From CAYRFQ01 sp964423615 (GTDB lineage Bacteria; Planctomycetota; Planctomycetia; Gemmatales; Gemmataceae), in the NCBI GenBank assembly GCA_964423615.1, contig CAYRFQ010000137.1:1-17470 (forward strand): a stretch of DNA of 17,470 nucleotides. Direction: 5' to 3'. Below, piece by piece: positions 1-7,940 of this stretch. Numbering within the stretch: the stretch's first letter is position 1; each line of letters begins with the position of its first letter. The position numbers were made by a program, and so were the translations under genes. Below the pieces are notes generated by a model. That model saw only the letters and a list, made by a program, of their open reading frames with translations, did not search any database and had not been told where the DNA came from.

Positions 1-70
1 TTGTAGGAGTTAAGGAGCACCAGAAAGCAAGACCTCGCGCTGTAGTACTAAGACACGAATACATCCTCGC

Positions 71-1750
71 TCACGACTTTTTCTTTTTCTTATTCCGTTT
101 CCAATCCACACTCAAAGGCAATACCTTGGCTCGCCCGGCCCAAGTTTGCCACATCGAGCCCATGCGACGTACGCGGTCGGGATGTTTGTTGGCGAGGTCA
201 TTCAGTTCGCTTCGGTCGGCTTCGAGGTCGTAAAGTTCCCACGCGCCTTTGACCCTTCGTCTGCCCTTGCCGGTAGGATTCTTCTTAATGGTTGCCTTCG
301 AAACCAACTTCCACTTGCCAACGCGGATCGCGAGATTGCTCTCGTGTTCCCAATAGAGCGCCTCACGTTCGATCGTCTTGTCGCTCAACGCCGGGACGAG
401 ACTCTTCCCTTCCATTGGCTGTATTTTCTTCCCTTTGTATTTCTCCGGATATTTCGCGTCAGCAAGATCAACGCAGGTAGCCATGATGTCGATGAGGTGT
501 CCTGGTTGACGGCGGTACTGGTTCCGTTGATTTCTCGGAATTCCAGCGGGCCAGTGAACGATCAACGGTGTCGAGACGCCACCTTCATGAACCCAGTGTT
601 TGAATAAACGAAAAGGAGTGTTCGAGGCGTTCGCCCAGGCTAAGCCATAACTCGCGAACGAGCTATCGGTGCCCAAAATGACCATCCCTCTGCGTCGTTC
701 GAAGCCAAAGGGACCTCCTTCAGCACAACCACCATTGTCGGCCAGAAAAAGGATGATCGTGTTGTCGAATTGTTTTGTCGTCTTGAGAGCGTTGACGATC
801 TTTCCGATCCCTTGATCAACGCGATCAATTTGCGCAGCGTAGATGGCCATTTTGAGAGCCATTTCTTTTTTCTTATTCTCGGACACCTTGGACCAGTCCG
901 GAGCACTGTTGTGAGCCGGACTTAGCTTCCATTGCTCATCGATGAGGCCCATCTTTTTCATCCGTTCATAACGTTCCTTGCGAACAGCTTCCCACCCTTT
1001 CTTGTACGTGTTCTGATACTTTTTGATGTCTTCCTCCAGAGCATGCAGCGGCCAGTGAGGGGCGGTGTAGGCGACGTACATGAAGAAGGGGTTGTCGGAG
1101 GTTCCATGATCACGAATGAATGTCGAGGCGTTGTCACTGATGGCGTCAGTGTAGTAGAAGCCTTCCGGCGCTTTGATCGATTTTGTTCCACGCGTCAAGG
1201 AGGCGGGTGTATAAAAACTACCCGCTCCCGCAAGCGTTCCAAAGTATTTTTCGAATCCCCGTTGGGTCGGCCACGTCCCATCAGGTGGTGCGTTCTTGTT
1301 GACCTTGTTGGAGTGAGTCAAGTGCCACTTTCCGACCATGTATGTGTTGTATCCAGCCAAACGCAAGACCTCGGCAATGGTCATGCAGTTCTGATTGAGT
1401 TGTCCTTGATAACCCTCGTGGGGAGTCGTGTACACCATGTGCCCGACTCCAGCTTGGTGCGGATACAACCCCGTCATTAGACTGGCCCGAGTGGGACAAC
1501 AACGCCCAGTGTTGTAGAACTGGGTGAACCGGAGACCGTTCTTGGCCAGCCTATCGAGGTTGGGAGTTTTCACTTCTCCGCCAAAACAACCAATGTCCGA
1601 GTAGCCCATATCATCAACCATGACCAGGACAATGTTCGGACGGGCCCTTCGCGGCTTTTTCTTCTCACCGGCCGTTCCCACGGAATCACCAATGACCAAG
1701 ACGAATCCCAGTGCAAGCGCGACAACCACGCTCCCTTTGCAACGAAACAT
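71..1750 (-). CDS. Secreted sulfatase (arylsulfatase A-like, S1 family)
   Basis: This gene encodes an exported type I sulfatase that would hydrolyse sulfate esters, probably on sulfated glycans; the substrate cannot be read from the sequence. Numbering from the ATG at 1750 (559 residues): an N-terminal hydrophobic signal segment (about 8-22), metal-binding Asp pair in MVDDMG (46-47), the C-x-P-x-R signature CCPTR with Cys84 as the formylglycine precursor and Arg88, GKWH (Lys141, His143), APHWP (His232), ADNGG (Asp338, Asn339) and FKHWVHEGG (Lys385). The set is complete, so the enzyme should be active if a formylglycine-generating enzyme is present. The tail is lysine-rich. A TTG two codons upstream extends the frame, but AGGAG lies 7 nt before the ATG, so I chose the ATG. 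No other sulfatase or glycan gene is adjacent. Sulfatases are strongly expanded in Planctomycetota. Confidence 0.95.
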   Translation of the reverse strand: MFRCKGSVVVALALGFVLVIGDSVGTAGEKKKPRRARPNIVLVMVDDMGYSDIGCFGGEVKTPNLDRLAKNGLRFTQFYNTGRCCPTRASLMTGLYPHQAGVGHMVYTTPHEGYQGQLNQNCMTIAEVLRLAGYNTYMVGKWHLTHSNKVNKNAPPDGTWPTQRGFEKYFGTLAGAGSFYTPASLTRGTKSIKAPEGFYYTDAISDNASTFIRDHGTSDNPFFMYVAYTAPHWPLHALEEDIKKYQNTYKKGWEAVRKERYERMKKMGLIDEQWKLSPAHNSAPDWSKVSENKKKEMALKMAIYAAQIDRVDQGIGKIVNALKTTKQFDNTIILFLADNGGCAEGGPFGFERRRGMVILGTDSSFASYGLAWANASNTPFRLFKHWVHEGGVSTPLIVHWPAGIPRNQRNQYRRQPGHLIDIMATCVDLADAKYPEKYKGKKIQPMEGKSLVPALSDKTIEREALYWEHESNLAIRVGKWKLVSKATIKKNPTGKGRRRVKGAWELYDLEADRSELNDLANKHPDRVRRMGSMWQTWAGRAKVLPLSVDWKRNKKKKKS

Positions 1751-2244
1751 AGTCAATCTCCTGACTTCGAGCTGAAGTGTCCTTCAGGGTTGTGGAATTG
1801 GCCCGTTGGACTTGTAATCTGTCCCAGATGACAACGCCGATTATCTTCGCATAGCTCGTCCGAGGATCAAGGAATTTCAGCCGTGACCAGACCGATAAGA
1901 AGAAAGAAGTGAGGAGCCGAAACCAGCCTTCGGAAATGGGTTATGTGGGCAGCACCCCCAAGGTTTGGTAACTTGTTTTGCGTTCGAGAAGTGAGCGTTT
2001 GAAAAGCCGACGAAGCGTTCACCCTAGTAGATTCCCATGGGGAGAGGATAAGAACTTCACAAATCGCACTCGATTGTGCATGACACACTTCCATACGCAA
2101 GCACTTCGGCTCCCACCATAAGTTGCTTGCCAGGATTGAATGTGACACGAACTCGAACCGACAGTGTGGAAGTTAAGTTTCGAGTTCGATGAGGAATGGT
2201 TGTTGAGGTTCGGAATCAAACCATCGGCCCAGAGCCACCCGGTC
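1751..2244. other. Intergenic region, no supported gene
   Basis: This stretch of about 490 bases separates the sulfatase from the lipoprotein cluster. The short open frames within it (for example 1867-2148 on the minus strand) have no signal peptide, no recognisable domain and no convincing ribosome binding site, and I regard them as chance. The sulfatase promoter should lie near its right-hand neighbour 1760-1870, but I could not pick out a convincing -35/-10 pair. Confidence 0.5.
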
Positions 2245-2889
2245 CTAACCACCGGACCCTGCTGGACCTTGGCCGTCTGGCATGGGTCCTCCACCACCAC
2301 CGGGACCGCTCGACGAAGATTTCTTTAAAGAGGGACGATCCGGAATCTCTCGGAGGAACGGATTCTCTGACCAAATTCTATCCGGCATAAAATCGTCGGG
2401 GGCTTCGTTGAGGAGTTTCGTCAGGTTCGGGAATACGGTGTCGATCTTTTCGAGCGGACCGCGTTCCGACGGGTCAGCTTCAGACCATTCATATTTGTAG
2501 CCAGCATAAAGCGACCCACGCAGTCGAATCAAACGAGCTAATTCATACCGCACCCGTTGTTCGGCCTCCAAATCTTCGTCGAGAAAAACAAGATAGTCCT
2601 TGCCCAATTTCTCCTTTTCCTCATCTTTTTCCACATCAAACATGTGTTTAGATCGTTCTTCGATACTCGCCCAGCGGAACTGGAGAAGGACAAGCGTCGT
2701 CTCCATGAATAACCCAGCTTGGTTATCATTCTGGATCTTACTCAACCCGTCAGCAAACTCGCTTCGACAAATGATGGACTCGCGAAAAATGACGGCAGGA
2801 GTGTCACCACATCCTGTAAGGGGCAACAGAAACAACCCCAAGATGAGAAAACGAACTTGGCGTTGGTGACGTTTCGTGAGTCGGTTCAT
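2245..2889 (-). CDS. Hypothetical lipoprotein with Gly-rich C-terminus
   Basis: A 214-residue protein of unknown function. The N-terminus is basic (RLTKRHQRQVR), followed by a hydrophobic stretch and lipobox LTGC with Cys27, so it should be a membrane-anchored lipoprotein. The mature part is charged and mostly helical in character (about residues 60-130, rich in E, K and R), then a Trp/Pro-containing region, and it ends in a low-complexity SSSSGPGGGGG-type tail (about 191-214) that is probably disordered. Its ATG overlaps the stop codon of the upstream lipoprotein gene in an ATGA arrangement at 2886-2889, so the two are likely translationally coupled. I recognise no family. It is the last gene of the five-gene exported-protein cluster. 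Confidence 0.8.
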   Translation of the reverse strand: MNRLTKRHQRQVRFLILGLFLLPLTGCGDTPAVIFRESIICRSEFADGLSKIQNDNQAGLFMETTLVLLQFRWASIEERSKHMFDVEKDEEKEKLGKDYLVFLDEDLEAEQRVRYELARLIRLRGSLYAGYKYEWSEADPSERGPLEKIDTVFPNLTKLLNEAPDDFMPDRIWSENPFLREIPDRPSLKKSSSSGPGGGGGPMPDGQGPAGSGG

Positions 2890-3356
2890 TGTTTTTTTCC
2901 TGCAGAAGGTCTGGCCAGAAGGCCGACGTTTTCAAGCTGACGAAGTTCGCCAACGAAGAATCCTCCTTCGTCAGGAAACGCACTGCGCAAACGTTCGAAA
3001 TGTTGTTGTTGGGCCTGCTCGGCAGCGGTCCATTGGGCACCGAGTTTGGAATCGGTAAGGGCTTGTTTCTCCGAAGAAGTCATGGTTCGGAACCTGTCCC
3101 AGACGGCACGATTCTTCTCATAGTTGGCGAGAACTTCGTCTCGAGCCTTGTTCATCGTTGGAATGTCCACGATTCCTTGAAGGATTTCGTTATTCTGTTC
3201 CTTGGCTGCCACGAGCTTCGCGATAAACTCAGGATCGACCTTCTTCTTTTTCGGGACTTCTTCGGGAGCCGAGCTACAGCCAATAAAAAGTCCGATCAGG
3301 ATGAACCTCAAGCACATGTTGAGGAAAAACGACACACTTCGAGGCGGAATCATCAT
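2886..3356 (-). CDS. Hypothetical lipoprotein
   Basis: A 156-residue protein of unknown function. I chose the ATG at 3356 because GGAG lies 6 nt upstream and because it puts the hydrophobic segment and lipobox (LFIGC, Cys27) at a normal distance from the start. The frame stays open to an ATG at 3452, which overlaps the upstream stop as ATGA, but that start would place the lipobox cysteine at residue 59, too far in for a signal peptide. The mature protein begins with a Lys-rich run (PKKKKVDPEF), then charged amphipathic helices with Gln-rich stretches (EQAQQQHFERLR). The gene ends in a 4-nt overlap with the next lipoprotein gene. No domain family is recognised. Confidence 0.75.
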   Translation of the reverse strand: MMIPPRSVSFFLNMCLRFILIGLFIGCSSAPEEVPKKKKVDPEFIAKLVAAKEQNNEILQGIVDIPTMNKARDEVLANYEKNRAVWDRFRTMTSSEKQALTDSKLGAQWTAAEQAQQQHFERLRSAFPDEGGFFVGELRQLENVGLLARPSAGKKQ

Positions 3357-3448
3357 TTCGCTCTCCGGGCAATTCTTTCGCGCGTGACAGGCGAAAAGAG
3401 CACGGTTCCGACTAGTCCGGGCTAGAAAAACGGTTCCCAACTCTTGGA

Positions 3449-3859
3449 TCATCGATTCAATGATGGATCGAACAGCTTTCGGATTTTGGCAATCGTTGCC
3501 GGGACATCACCTGCCTTTTCGAACGATCGGAACCTATCTTCTTGCTGCTTGAGGTTTTTGCAGATGCTGTCGAATGTGACCTTGTATTTGTCTTGCATGC
3601 GAATTCTGGCATTCTCGTCCTCGGGAAGTTCCGCCTCCATGTTATCACGGAGCTCGGAGAGGTGTGCGTATTCTTCGTCGAGCGTAGTCTTGAAGGGAGT
3701 CACATCTCCCTTCGAGGACTTATAATTGGTAGCGTCGTAATTGATTTTCCTCAGCCGTTCGAGGGCTTTGAGGGCGTAGTAGCTGTAGTCCTTGCGTTGA
3801 CATCCTGAAAGTAAAATTCCAAGTGCAACCAGAAAGATAAAACAACTGACTTTTCGCAT
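3449..3859 (-). CDS. Hypothetical small lipoprotein
   Basis: A 136-residue lipoprotein of unknown function. It has a textbook N-terminus: MRK, a hydrophobic core, and lipobox LLSGC with Cys20. The mature region is highly charged and helix-forming, with a Tyr-rich start (KDYSYYALKALERLRK) and predicted long helices from about residue 55 to 125. The gene sits 43 nt downstream of the preceding exported-protein gene and 92 nt upstream of the chosen start of the next one, on the same strand, which supports cotranscription. The ribosome binding site is weak (GGGATGG close upstream). I see no catalytic motif; a structural or scaffolding role in the envelope is only a guess. Confidence 0.75.
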   Translation of the reverse strand: MRKVSCFIFLVALGILLSGCQRKDYSYYALKALERLRKINYDATNYKSSKGDVTPFKTTLDEEYAHLSELRDNMEAELPEDENARIRMQDKYKVTFDSICKNLKQQEDRFRSFEKAGDVPATIAKIRKLFDPSLNR

Positions 3860-3902
3860 GGCCCATCCCGTTGGTGTCGACAGACTGTGATATTGTATAA
3901 TT

Positions 3903-4379
3903 TTACCTACTGTCTTTGTTCTTGTCTTTCTTCTTATCGTTCTTTTTGCTTCGCTGAAACGCAGTCAGCTTGTTCACTACTTTCTCTCCGCCGGGGTAGG
4001 ACCTGGCTCTCCGAATGGCATCCCGCAATTCGATGTCGGCTTGCACAATCGAAGCCTGGTATCGGGCTTCTAGCAATACCTTCTCCTTCAGCGCTGGCAT
4101 GCCCTTTTCTTTAACCAACTCCTCGGCTTTTTTGATTTGTGCAACCAATTCGGCGTCAATACGTGGGACAATACGTTTTGCTTCTTCGAGCGTCTCGGGA
4201 CTTTTGATTTTACGGAGTTCTCCGGCCAGCTCTCTCATCAAACTCAACACTTTTTTCGTAATCTGCTCGTATTCGGAGACCTTTTTTTGGGCGAAGGAAG
4301 TAGTCGGAAAACTCCCCACCAGCATCAAGCCAATTAGCAAACCGGTCACCAACAATATTCCACCAGCCAGATTTCCCAT
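3903..4379 (-). CDS. Hypothetical exported helical protein
   Basis: A 158-residue protein of unknown function. The ATG at 4379 is preceded by AGGAG with 8 nt spacing and starts a clear signal peptide (MGNLAGGILLVTGLLIGLML, then SFA-Q as a likely signal peptidase I site). It differs from its four neighbours in lacking a lipobox cysteine, so it is probably soluble in the periplasm. The mature part is heptad-like and rich in Glu, Lys and Leu (about 35-130), ending in a strongly basic tail (KKNDKKKDKNKDSR). The open frame extends upstream to 4460, but that would bury the signal peptide 27 residues in. It shares strand, size and composition with the flanking lipoproteins. Confidence 0.75.
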   Translation of the reverse strand: MGNLAGGILLVTGLLIGLMLVGSFPTTSFAQKKVSEYEQITKKVLSLMRELAGELRKIKSPETLEEAKRIVPRIDAELVAQIKKAEELVKEKGMPALKEKVLLEARYQASIVQADIELRDAIRRARSYPGGEKVVNKLTAFQRSKKNDKKKDKNKDSR

Positions 4380-4460
4380 CGAGAAGACTCCTTTTTCTCG
4401 GTCGACGCTATAGAAGGAATTAGCAAACAGCATCCATCCGGCGGAGCATCCTGACCCCAC

Positions 4461-4551
4461 GCCTCATGGATATTGAATTTTCATTTCAATTATTGAATTC
4501 TTAATTATTGAGTCCGAAAGTTTGTCGATTACCGTGAAGTATGCTTGGCAG
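4461..4551. promoter_or_regulatory. AT-rich spacer, possible promoter for the downstream exported proteins
   Basis: The spacer between two exported-protein genes is strikingly AT-rich compared with its surroundings. It contains a direct repeat AATTATTGA at about 4487-4495 and 4502-4510, and several related ATTGAATT words. On the minus strand it lies about 90-140 nt before the start codon at 4379. This composition fits a promoter or a binding site, but I cannot assign exact -35 and -10 boxes, so the call is tentative. Confidence 0.3.
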
Positions 4552-5070
4552 TTATTGTCCTCGCGTCAGGACTTCGAACTCTTGTCGGGAACGCCGAAGT
4601 TCTGCCTTCAGTTCGTCTTTAGCGCTCTGAGCACACCGATCTTCCGGAAGCTCAAGGATCTTGGCAACGGCTTGTTCCAGTTTTTCTTGGGCATTCCCAA
4701 CGTCCTCGAAAGCTTGTCGTAAGTTGCCCCGATGTTTCGCAGCAAGTTCGGCTTGCTTATCCTTGTCGGATAGATCGTGCTTGGTAACCAGTGTGACGAC
4801 TTTGGCGCGGAGACTGAGCAACTCTTTTCCGACATCTCGGAGAGCGACCAAGTCCTCCAATGCGGACTTCAGATCCTTCTTCGTAATTTTTTTGGTTTTG
4901 GAATTAGTCAGGGCGTTGTTGAGTTTGGTCGTGGCCGAGTCCATTTTGCTCGTGGCCTGGTTGGCTTGGGAAAAGATCTTACCGATGTCTTCTCCCACTG
5001 GGTCGTCGCCGCACCCACTTAACACAACTAACAAACTCACCATGGCAACGAACGTAACTGCCCGTCTCAT
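4552..5070 (-). CDS. Hypothetical lipoprotein, coiled-coil rich
   Basis: A 172-residue lipoprotein of unknown function. I chose the ATG at 5070 because AGGAG lies 6 nt upstream; an ATG at 5088 in the same frame adds six residues but has no well-placed ribosome binding site. The signal segment starts MRRAVTFVAMV and ends in lipobox VLSGC with Cys20. The mature protein is almost entirely charged helix, with Ser/Thr/Asn-rich heptads (about 35-60) then Leu/Lys/Glu heptads to the end, so a coiled coil is likely. It is the first gene of the exported-protein cluster. It superficially resembles small envelope-spacer lipoproteins, but I see no homology that supports that name. Confidence 0.75.
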   Translation of the reverse strand: MRRAVTFVAMVSLLVVLSGCGDDPVGEDIGKIFSQANQATSKMDSATTKLNNALTNSKTKKITKKDLKSALEDLVALRDVGKELLSLRAKVVTLVTKHDLSDKDKQAELAAKHRGNLRQAFEDVGNAQEKLEQAVAKILELPEDRCAQSAKDELKAELRRSRQEFEVLTRGQ

Positions 5071-5102
5071 CAACTTCTCCTTGAGCATTTGATTGTTCCC
5101 AA

Positions 5103-5119
5103 ACCGCAGAATCTCTGCG
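5103..5119. repeat. Perfect inverted repeat (7-bp stem, 3-nt loop)
   Basis: CCGCAGA-ATC-TCTGCGG is a perfect hairpin. It lies 32 nt upstream of the chosen start of the lipoprotein gene (minus strand), so it may be in that gene's leader or mark the end of the hisB transcript. On the minus strand it is followed by only TTTGGG, which is too few T residues for a strong terminator. Confidence 0.5.
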
Positions 5120-5244
5120 GGTGCTTCCTATGATTCGATCATGGTCCGTCGGTACGCTTGAGCAGCTACAGTATTATTTAAGAATTCCCAAAAAGGTGAA
5201 AGGCCGAACCAGTCCACCAGCTATCGAGCGATCTTAATCCATGG

Positions 5245-5260
5245 CTCCGGAATACCGGAG
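5245..5260 (-). terminator. Possible weak terminator hairpin after hisB
   Basis: CTCCGG-AATA-CCGGAG forms a perfect 6-bp GC-rich stem with a 4-nt loop, about 30 nt past the hisB stop codon. On the minus strand there is no T-run after the stem (CCATGG follows), so intrinsic termination is uncertain; it could instead be an mRNA 3' stabilising hairpin. Confidence 0.3.
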
Positions 5261-5289
5261 GAAAAATTGATCTTTTCCTGCTTCTCGAC

Positions 5290-5883
5290 TTACTTGTCCA
5301 AGGTTCCTTTCGTCGATGGAACACCACTCACGCGTGGATCGAGTTCCACGGCTTGCCGTAAAGCCCTTGCCGTTGCCTTGAAAATTCCCTCAATGATGTG
5401 GTGGGTATTCTGCCCGTGATGACAGACAACGTGCAAGTTACACGCCGCGCAAGAAGACACAGCCCGCCAAAATTCTTCCGCCAGCTGGGAGTTAAATGTC
5501 CCCAATGTCTCCAATGGCACTTCGGCTTTCCAGACCAAAAACGGACGGCCACTCAGGTCCACCACAGCGCTCACCAATGTCTCGTCCATGGGGACCGTCA
5601 TCGATCCATAACGACGAATGCCTGCCTTGTTTCCGATGGCCTCAAGGAGACACCGACCAAAACAGATTCCGACGTCCTCGACAGTGTGGTGGGCATCAAC
5701 GTGGAGATCACCCTCGGCCTGGACCGACAAATCAATAAGGCTGTGTTTGGACAACAGCGTCAACATGTGATCGAAAAAGCCAATGCCTGTAGATACAGTC
5801 GATCGACCTTCTCCGTCGAGATTCAATTCTAGGGCTATCTTCGTCTCGCCGGTCTCTCGTTGGATGGACGCTTCGCGTGCCAC
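5290..5883 (-). CDS. hisB: Imidazoleglycerol-phosphate dehydratase
   Basis: A 197-residue cytoplasmic enzyme that dehydrates imidazoleglycerol phosphate to imidazoleacetol phosphate in histidine biosynthesis. The length matches monofunctional HisB, without the fused phosphatase domain seen in enterobacteria. Visible family motifs are FFDHM (His39), the first metal-binding block DAHHTVEDVG (His65, His66, Glu69), the second block CHHGQNTHHIIEG (His155, His156, His161, His162, Glu165), and the C-terminal PSTKG. The start is GTG, decided by a perfect AGGAGG 6 nt upstream. The gene begins 24 nt after the hisC stop, so the two are almost certainly cotranscribed. The product, imidazoleacetol phosphate, is the substrate of the HisC encoded immediately upstream. 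Confidence 0.97.
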   Translation of the reverse strand: MAREASIQRETGETKIALELNLDGEGRSTVSTGIGFFDHMLTLLSKHSLIDLSVQAEGDLHVDAHHTVEDVGICFGRCLLEAIGNKAGIRRYGSMTVPMDETLVSAVVDLSGRPFLVWKAEVPLETLGTFNSQLAEEFWRAVSSCAACNLHVVCHHGQNTHHIIEGIFKATARALRQAVELDPRVSGVPSTKGTLDK

Positions 5884-5907
5884 TCTTTACCTCCTGCCGG
5901 ATTGCCA

Positions 5908-6957
5908 CTATTGCTTCAACAAATCCTCGAGTTCTTCGAGTAACCGGTCGATGTCCTCGTCGGTTCCCACCGTAATCCGCAGACCATTCCCGAAACCCGC
6001 ATAACTCATATATCGCACGAGGATGTTTCGTTGTTTCAGGGCTTTGTAAATGGACTCGTGGTCGCTCCCTTCTCGTTGACACCAAACGAAATTCGCATGG
6101 CTCGGAATGGTCGCAAACCCCAGGCGTTTTAATTCTGAGTCCAAACGGGTCCGAGTCGCAACAATACGTTTTCGGACCCATTGCAGATATTCTTGGTCCG
6201 AAATGGCGGCCGTGGCAGCAGCCAAACTCAGAACATCGCAATTATAGGAGTCTTTGACTTTGATGAGTTCGCGAATCAAACCAGGATTCGCCACTCCGAA
6301 CCCAAAGCGTATCCCCGCCAACGCATACGACTTGCTCATAGTACGGGTGACCACGACGTTTTCAAGGCGATGCAATGTGAGAGCGTTCGTTTCGGCGAAA
6401 TCGGCATAAGCCTCGTCGATAACGAGCGGACCGTTAAGTTCTCCTGCCAGTCGCTCGAGAGTTTCCACGGCCAAAACGGTTCCAGTCGGAGAGTTCGGAT
6501 TAGGTACAAACGTCAAATTGGCGTTCGGCAGCGGCCACGGTGACCGAAGGTTCCAATCCGAAGTAAAAGGAACCGTTTCGAGGTTCGCACCCTGGATGTC
6601 CGCCAAAGTGCGGTAAAGTGTGTAACTTGGCGTGGGAGAGACGAGCAAACCTCCTTCGACTACGAACGCCCGGGTGAGAATCGTCAGGATATCGTCGGAA
6701 CCGTTGCCGATGAGGATCGCTTCTGGATCGACGCCGAGCACACGTCCCGCGGCTTGTCGGAATTCACTTCCGATCGGATCGGGATATTTGCGAAGTCGAT
6801 CCGTGGCGATAATGTTCTGGATCGCCTCGGCGACTTTGGGAGAAGGTGGGTATGGGCTCTCGTTCGTATTGAGTTTGAGTAGACGACCGTCTTTCGGTTG
6901 CTCGCCTGGAGTGTAACCCGACATTTGGTGGATGGCTGGTCTAAGAAATTGAGACAT
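5908..6957 (-). CDS. hisC: Histidinol-phosphate aminotransferase
   Basis: A PLP-dependent class I/II aminotransferase that converts imidazoleacetol phosphate and glutamate to histidinol phosphate. The ATG at 6957 gives 349 residues, the usual HisC length, beginning at the conserved N-terminal segment before LKLNTNESPYPPSP (28-40). Other family marks: NGSDD (85-89, cofactor phosphate binding), NPNSPTG (153-159), IDEAYADF (180-187) and TMSKSYALAG with the Schiff-base Lys209, then IRFGF with Arg217 and a C-terminal LRITVGT. The frame is open to a TTG at 7149, overlapping the upstream methyltransferase stop, but the extra 64 residues look unlike HisC. An AGG lies 10 nt before the chosen ATG, a weak site. 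It is followed closely by hisB. Confidence 0.95.
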   Translation of the reverse strand: MSQFLRPAIHQMSGYTPGEQPKDGRLLKLNTNESPYPPSPKVAEAIQNIIATDRLRKYPDPIGSEFRQAAGRVLGVDPEAILIGNGSDDILTILTRAFVVEGGLLVSPTPSYTLYRTLADIQGANLETVPFTSDWNLRSPWPLPNANLTFVPNPNSPTGTVLAVETLERLAGELNGPLVIDEAYADFAETNALTLHRLENVVVTRTMSKSYALAGIRFGFGVANPGLIRELIKVKDSYNCDVLSLAAATAAISDQEYLQWVRKRIVATRTRLDSELKRLGFATIPSHANFVWCQREGSDHESIYKALKQRNILVRYMSYAGFGNGLRITVGTDEDIDRLLEELEDLLKQ

Positions 6958-7145
6958 GAACAAATGGCCTGCTTGTTGGTTGTAGTCTGGTGTCGTCGCA
7001 GCGCAGCTTCCTCGGCCTGGAAGAACTACCGGCGTTTCGTCAACATCTAACACGGATTCTAACGAGGTCTCGGTAGGGCTACCAGGGCATGTTCCAATTC
7101 GAAGAACGATATTGGTCGGATTGGAAACAACGCTTTTCTCACCAC

Positions 7146-7940
7146 TCAACTGCCAGTTTTATCAGCTACGATTAAATAACCGTAAGCTCGAAGAGTACTG
7201 AACCACCAATTCCAACGAATCTCACCGTCCTCTCGAACACTGATTGGGCGGAACTCAACAAGCCGGAAGCCCGTTGACTTCAACAGTTGGGTCATCTCTC
7301 GCCGAGTGAAAAGATGGAGCGTTAGAGGAGGATGACCGTTGTGCGGTGGCATTTCGCTATCTCCCTGGTCGGGTGAACGTGTCACCGACCGCCACAAGTC
7401 ACGCAAGACCCATTGGCGTCCCTGCCTCGTCCAGAAGTTGAACCACCGGTTGTGCACATGCAAGATCATGCGGCCCTGTGGTTTGAGAATTCGGTGTGCA
7501 TGGCGGAGAAATCCAAGCCGGTTCTCCTGACCGAGAATCATGCCGATTGTGCTGAAGAGGCAAACGGCGTAATCGAAAACGCCGTCCCGAATTCCATCGA
7601 GTTCGACCAAGTTTATCCGAAGTCTCTGCAAATCGATCCCTACCTTACCGGCTTTCTTTCCAACTACACGCAGCATGTCCTGGGACAAATCCACCGCAAG
7701 GACTTCGTGATTCATCTGAGCCATCGGCACTGAAACACGGCCAGTTCCACACCCCAGGTCGATCAATCGCCCAGGACGCGAGCAGTGCTTCTTTACAAAC
7801 CGCAGGTCCAATTGCAACAAGGGACAGTCTTTGAGGTTTTCGTCGTAGTTGTTGGCAACACAGGAACTTTGGGAATAGTCCCACAAACCTCGATTGATTC
7901 CAGCTGGCAGCTGCCAATCAGCCACATGTTGCGATTTCAT
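7146..7940 (-). CDS. Class I SAM-dependent methyltransferase
   Basis: A 264-residue cytoplasmic methyltransferase with a Rossmann fold. Motif I is LIDLGCGTGR (59-68), the post-I acidic position is in LAVDLSQDML (Asp84), and the motif IV region is about FDYAVCLFSTIG. The C-terminal half carries a Trp/Arg-rich insert (about 165-200: NRWFNFWTRQGRQWVLRDLW) that probably shapes the substrate pocket and is not typical of the core fold. The substrate is unknown. It lies upstream of hisC on the same strand, with 188 nt between its stop and the chosen hisC start, so cotranscription with the histidine genes is possible; whether it has a role in that pathway is not shown. Start ATG with a weak upstream purine-rich site. 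Confidence 0.85.
   Translation of the reverse strand: MKSQHVADWQLPAGINRGLWDYSQSSCVANNYDENLKDCPLLQLDLRFVKKHCSRPGRLIDLGCGTGRVSVPMAQMNHEVLAVDLSQDMLRVVGKKAGKVGIDLQRLRINLVELDGIRDGVFDYAVCLFSTIGMILGQENRLGFLRHAHRILKPQGRMILHVHNRWFNFWTRQGRQWVLRDLWRSVTRSPDQGDSEMPPHNGHPPLTLHLFTRREMTQLLKSTGFRLVEFRPISVREDGEIRWNWWFSTLRAYGYLIVADKTGS

Noticed and set aside
932..1480. Open frame of 182 codons on the plus strand
   Set aside because: It lies wholly within the sulfatase gene on the opposite strand and across its conserved motifs; no ribosome binding site or family match.
2889..3425. Open frame of 178 codons on the plus strand
   Set aside because: It is antisense to a lipoprotein gene that has a lipobox, a well-placed GGAG and operon context. 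The plus-strand product has no domain or export signal that makes sense.
5732..6241. Open frame of 169 codons on the minus strand spanning the hisC end and hisB start
   Set aside because: It is an alternative frame of hisC and hisB, both of which show complete catalytic motifs; its product is Arg/Ser-rich and unlike any protein I know.
6958..7149. 64-codon N-terminal extension of hisC from a TTG overlapping the methyltransferase stop
   Set aside because: The ATG at 6957 gives the normal HisC length and the extension has no resemblance to HisC or to a targeting peptide.
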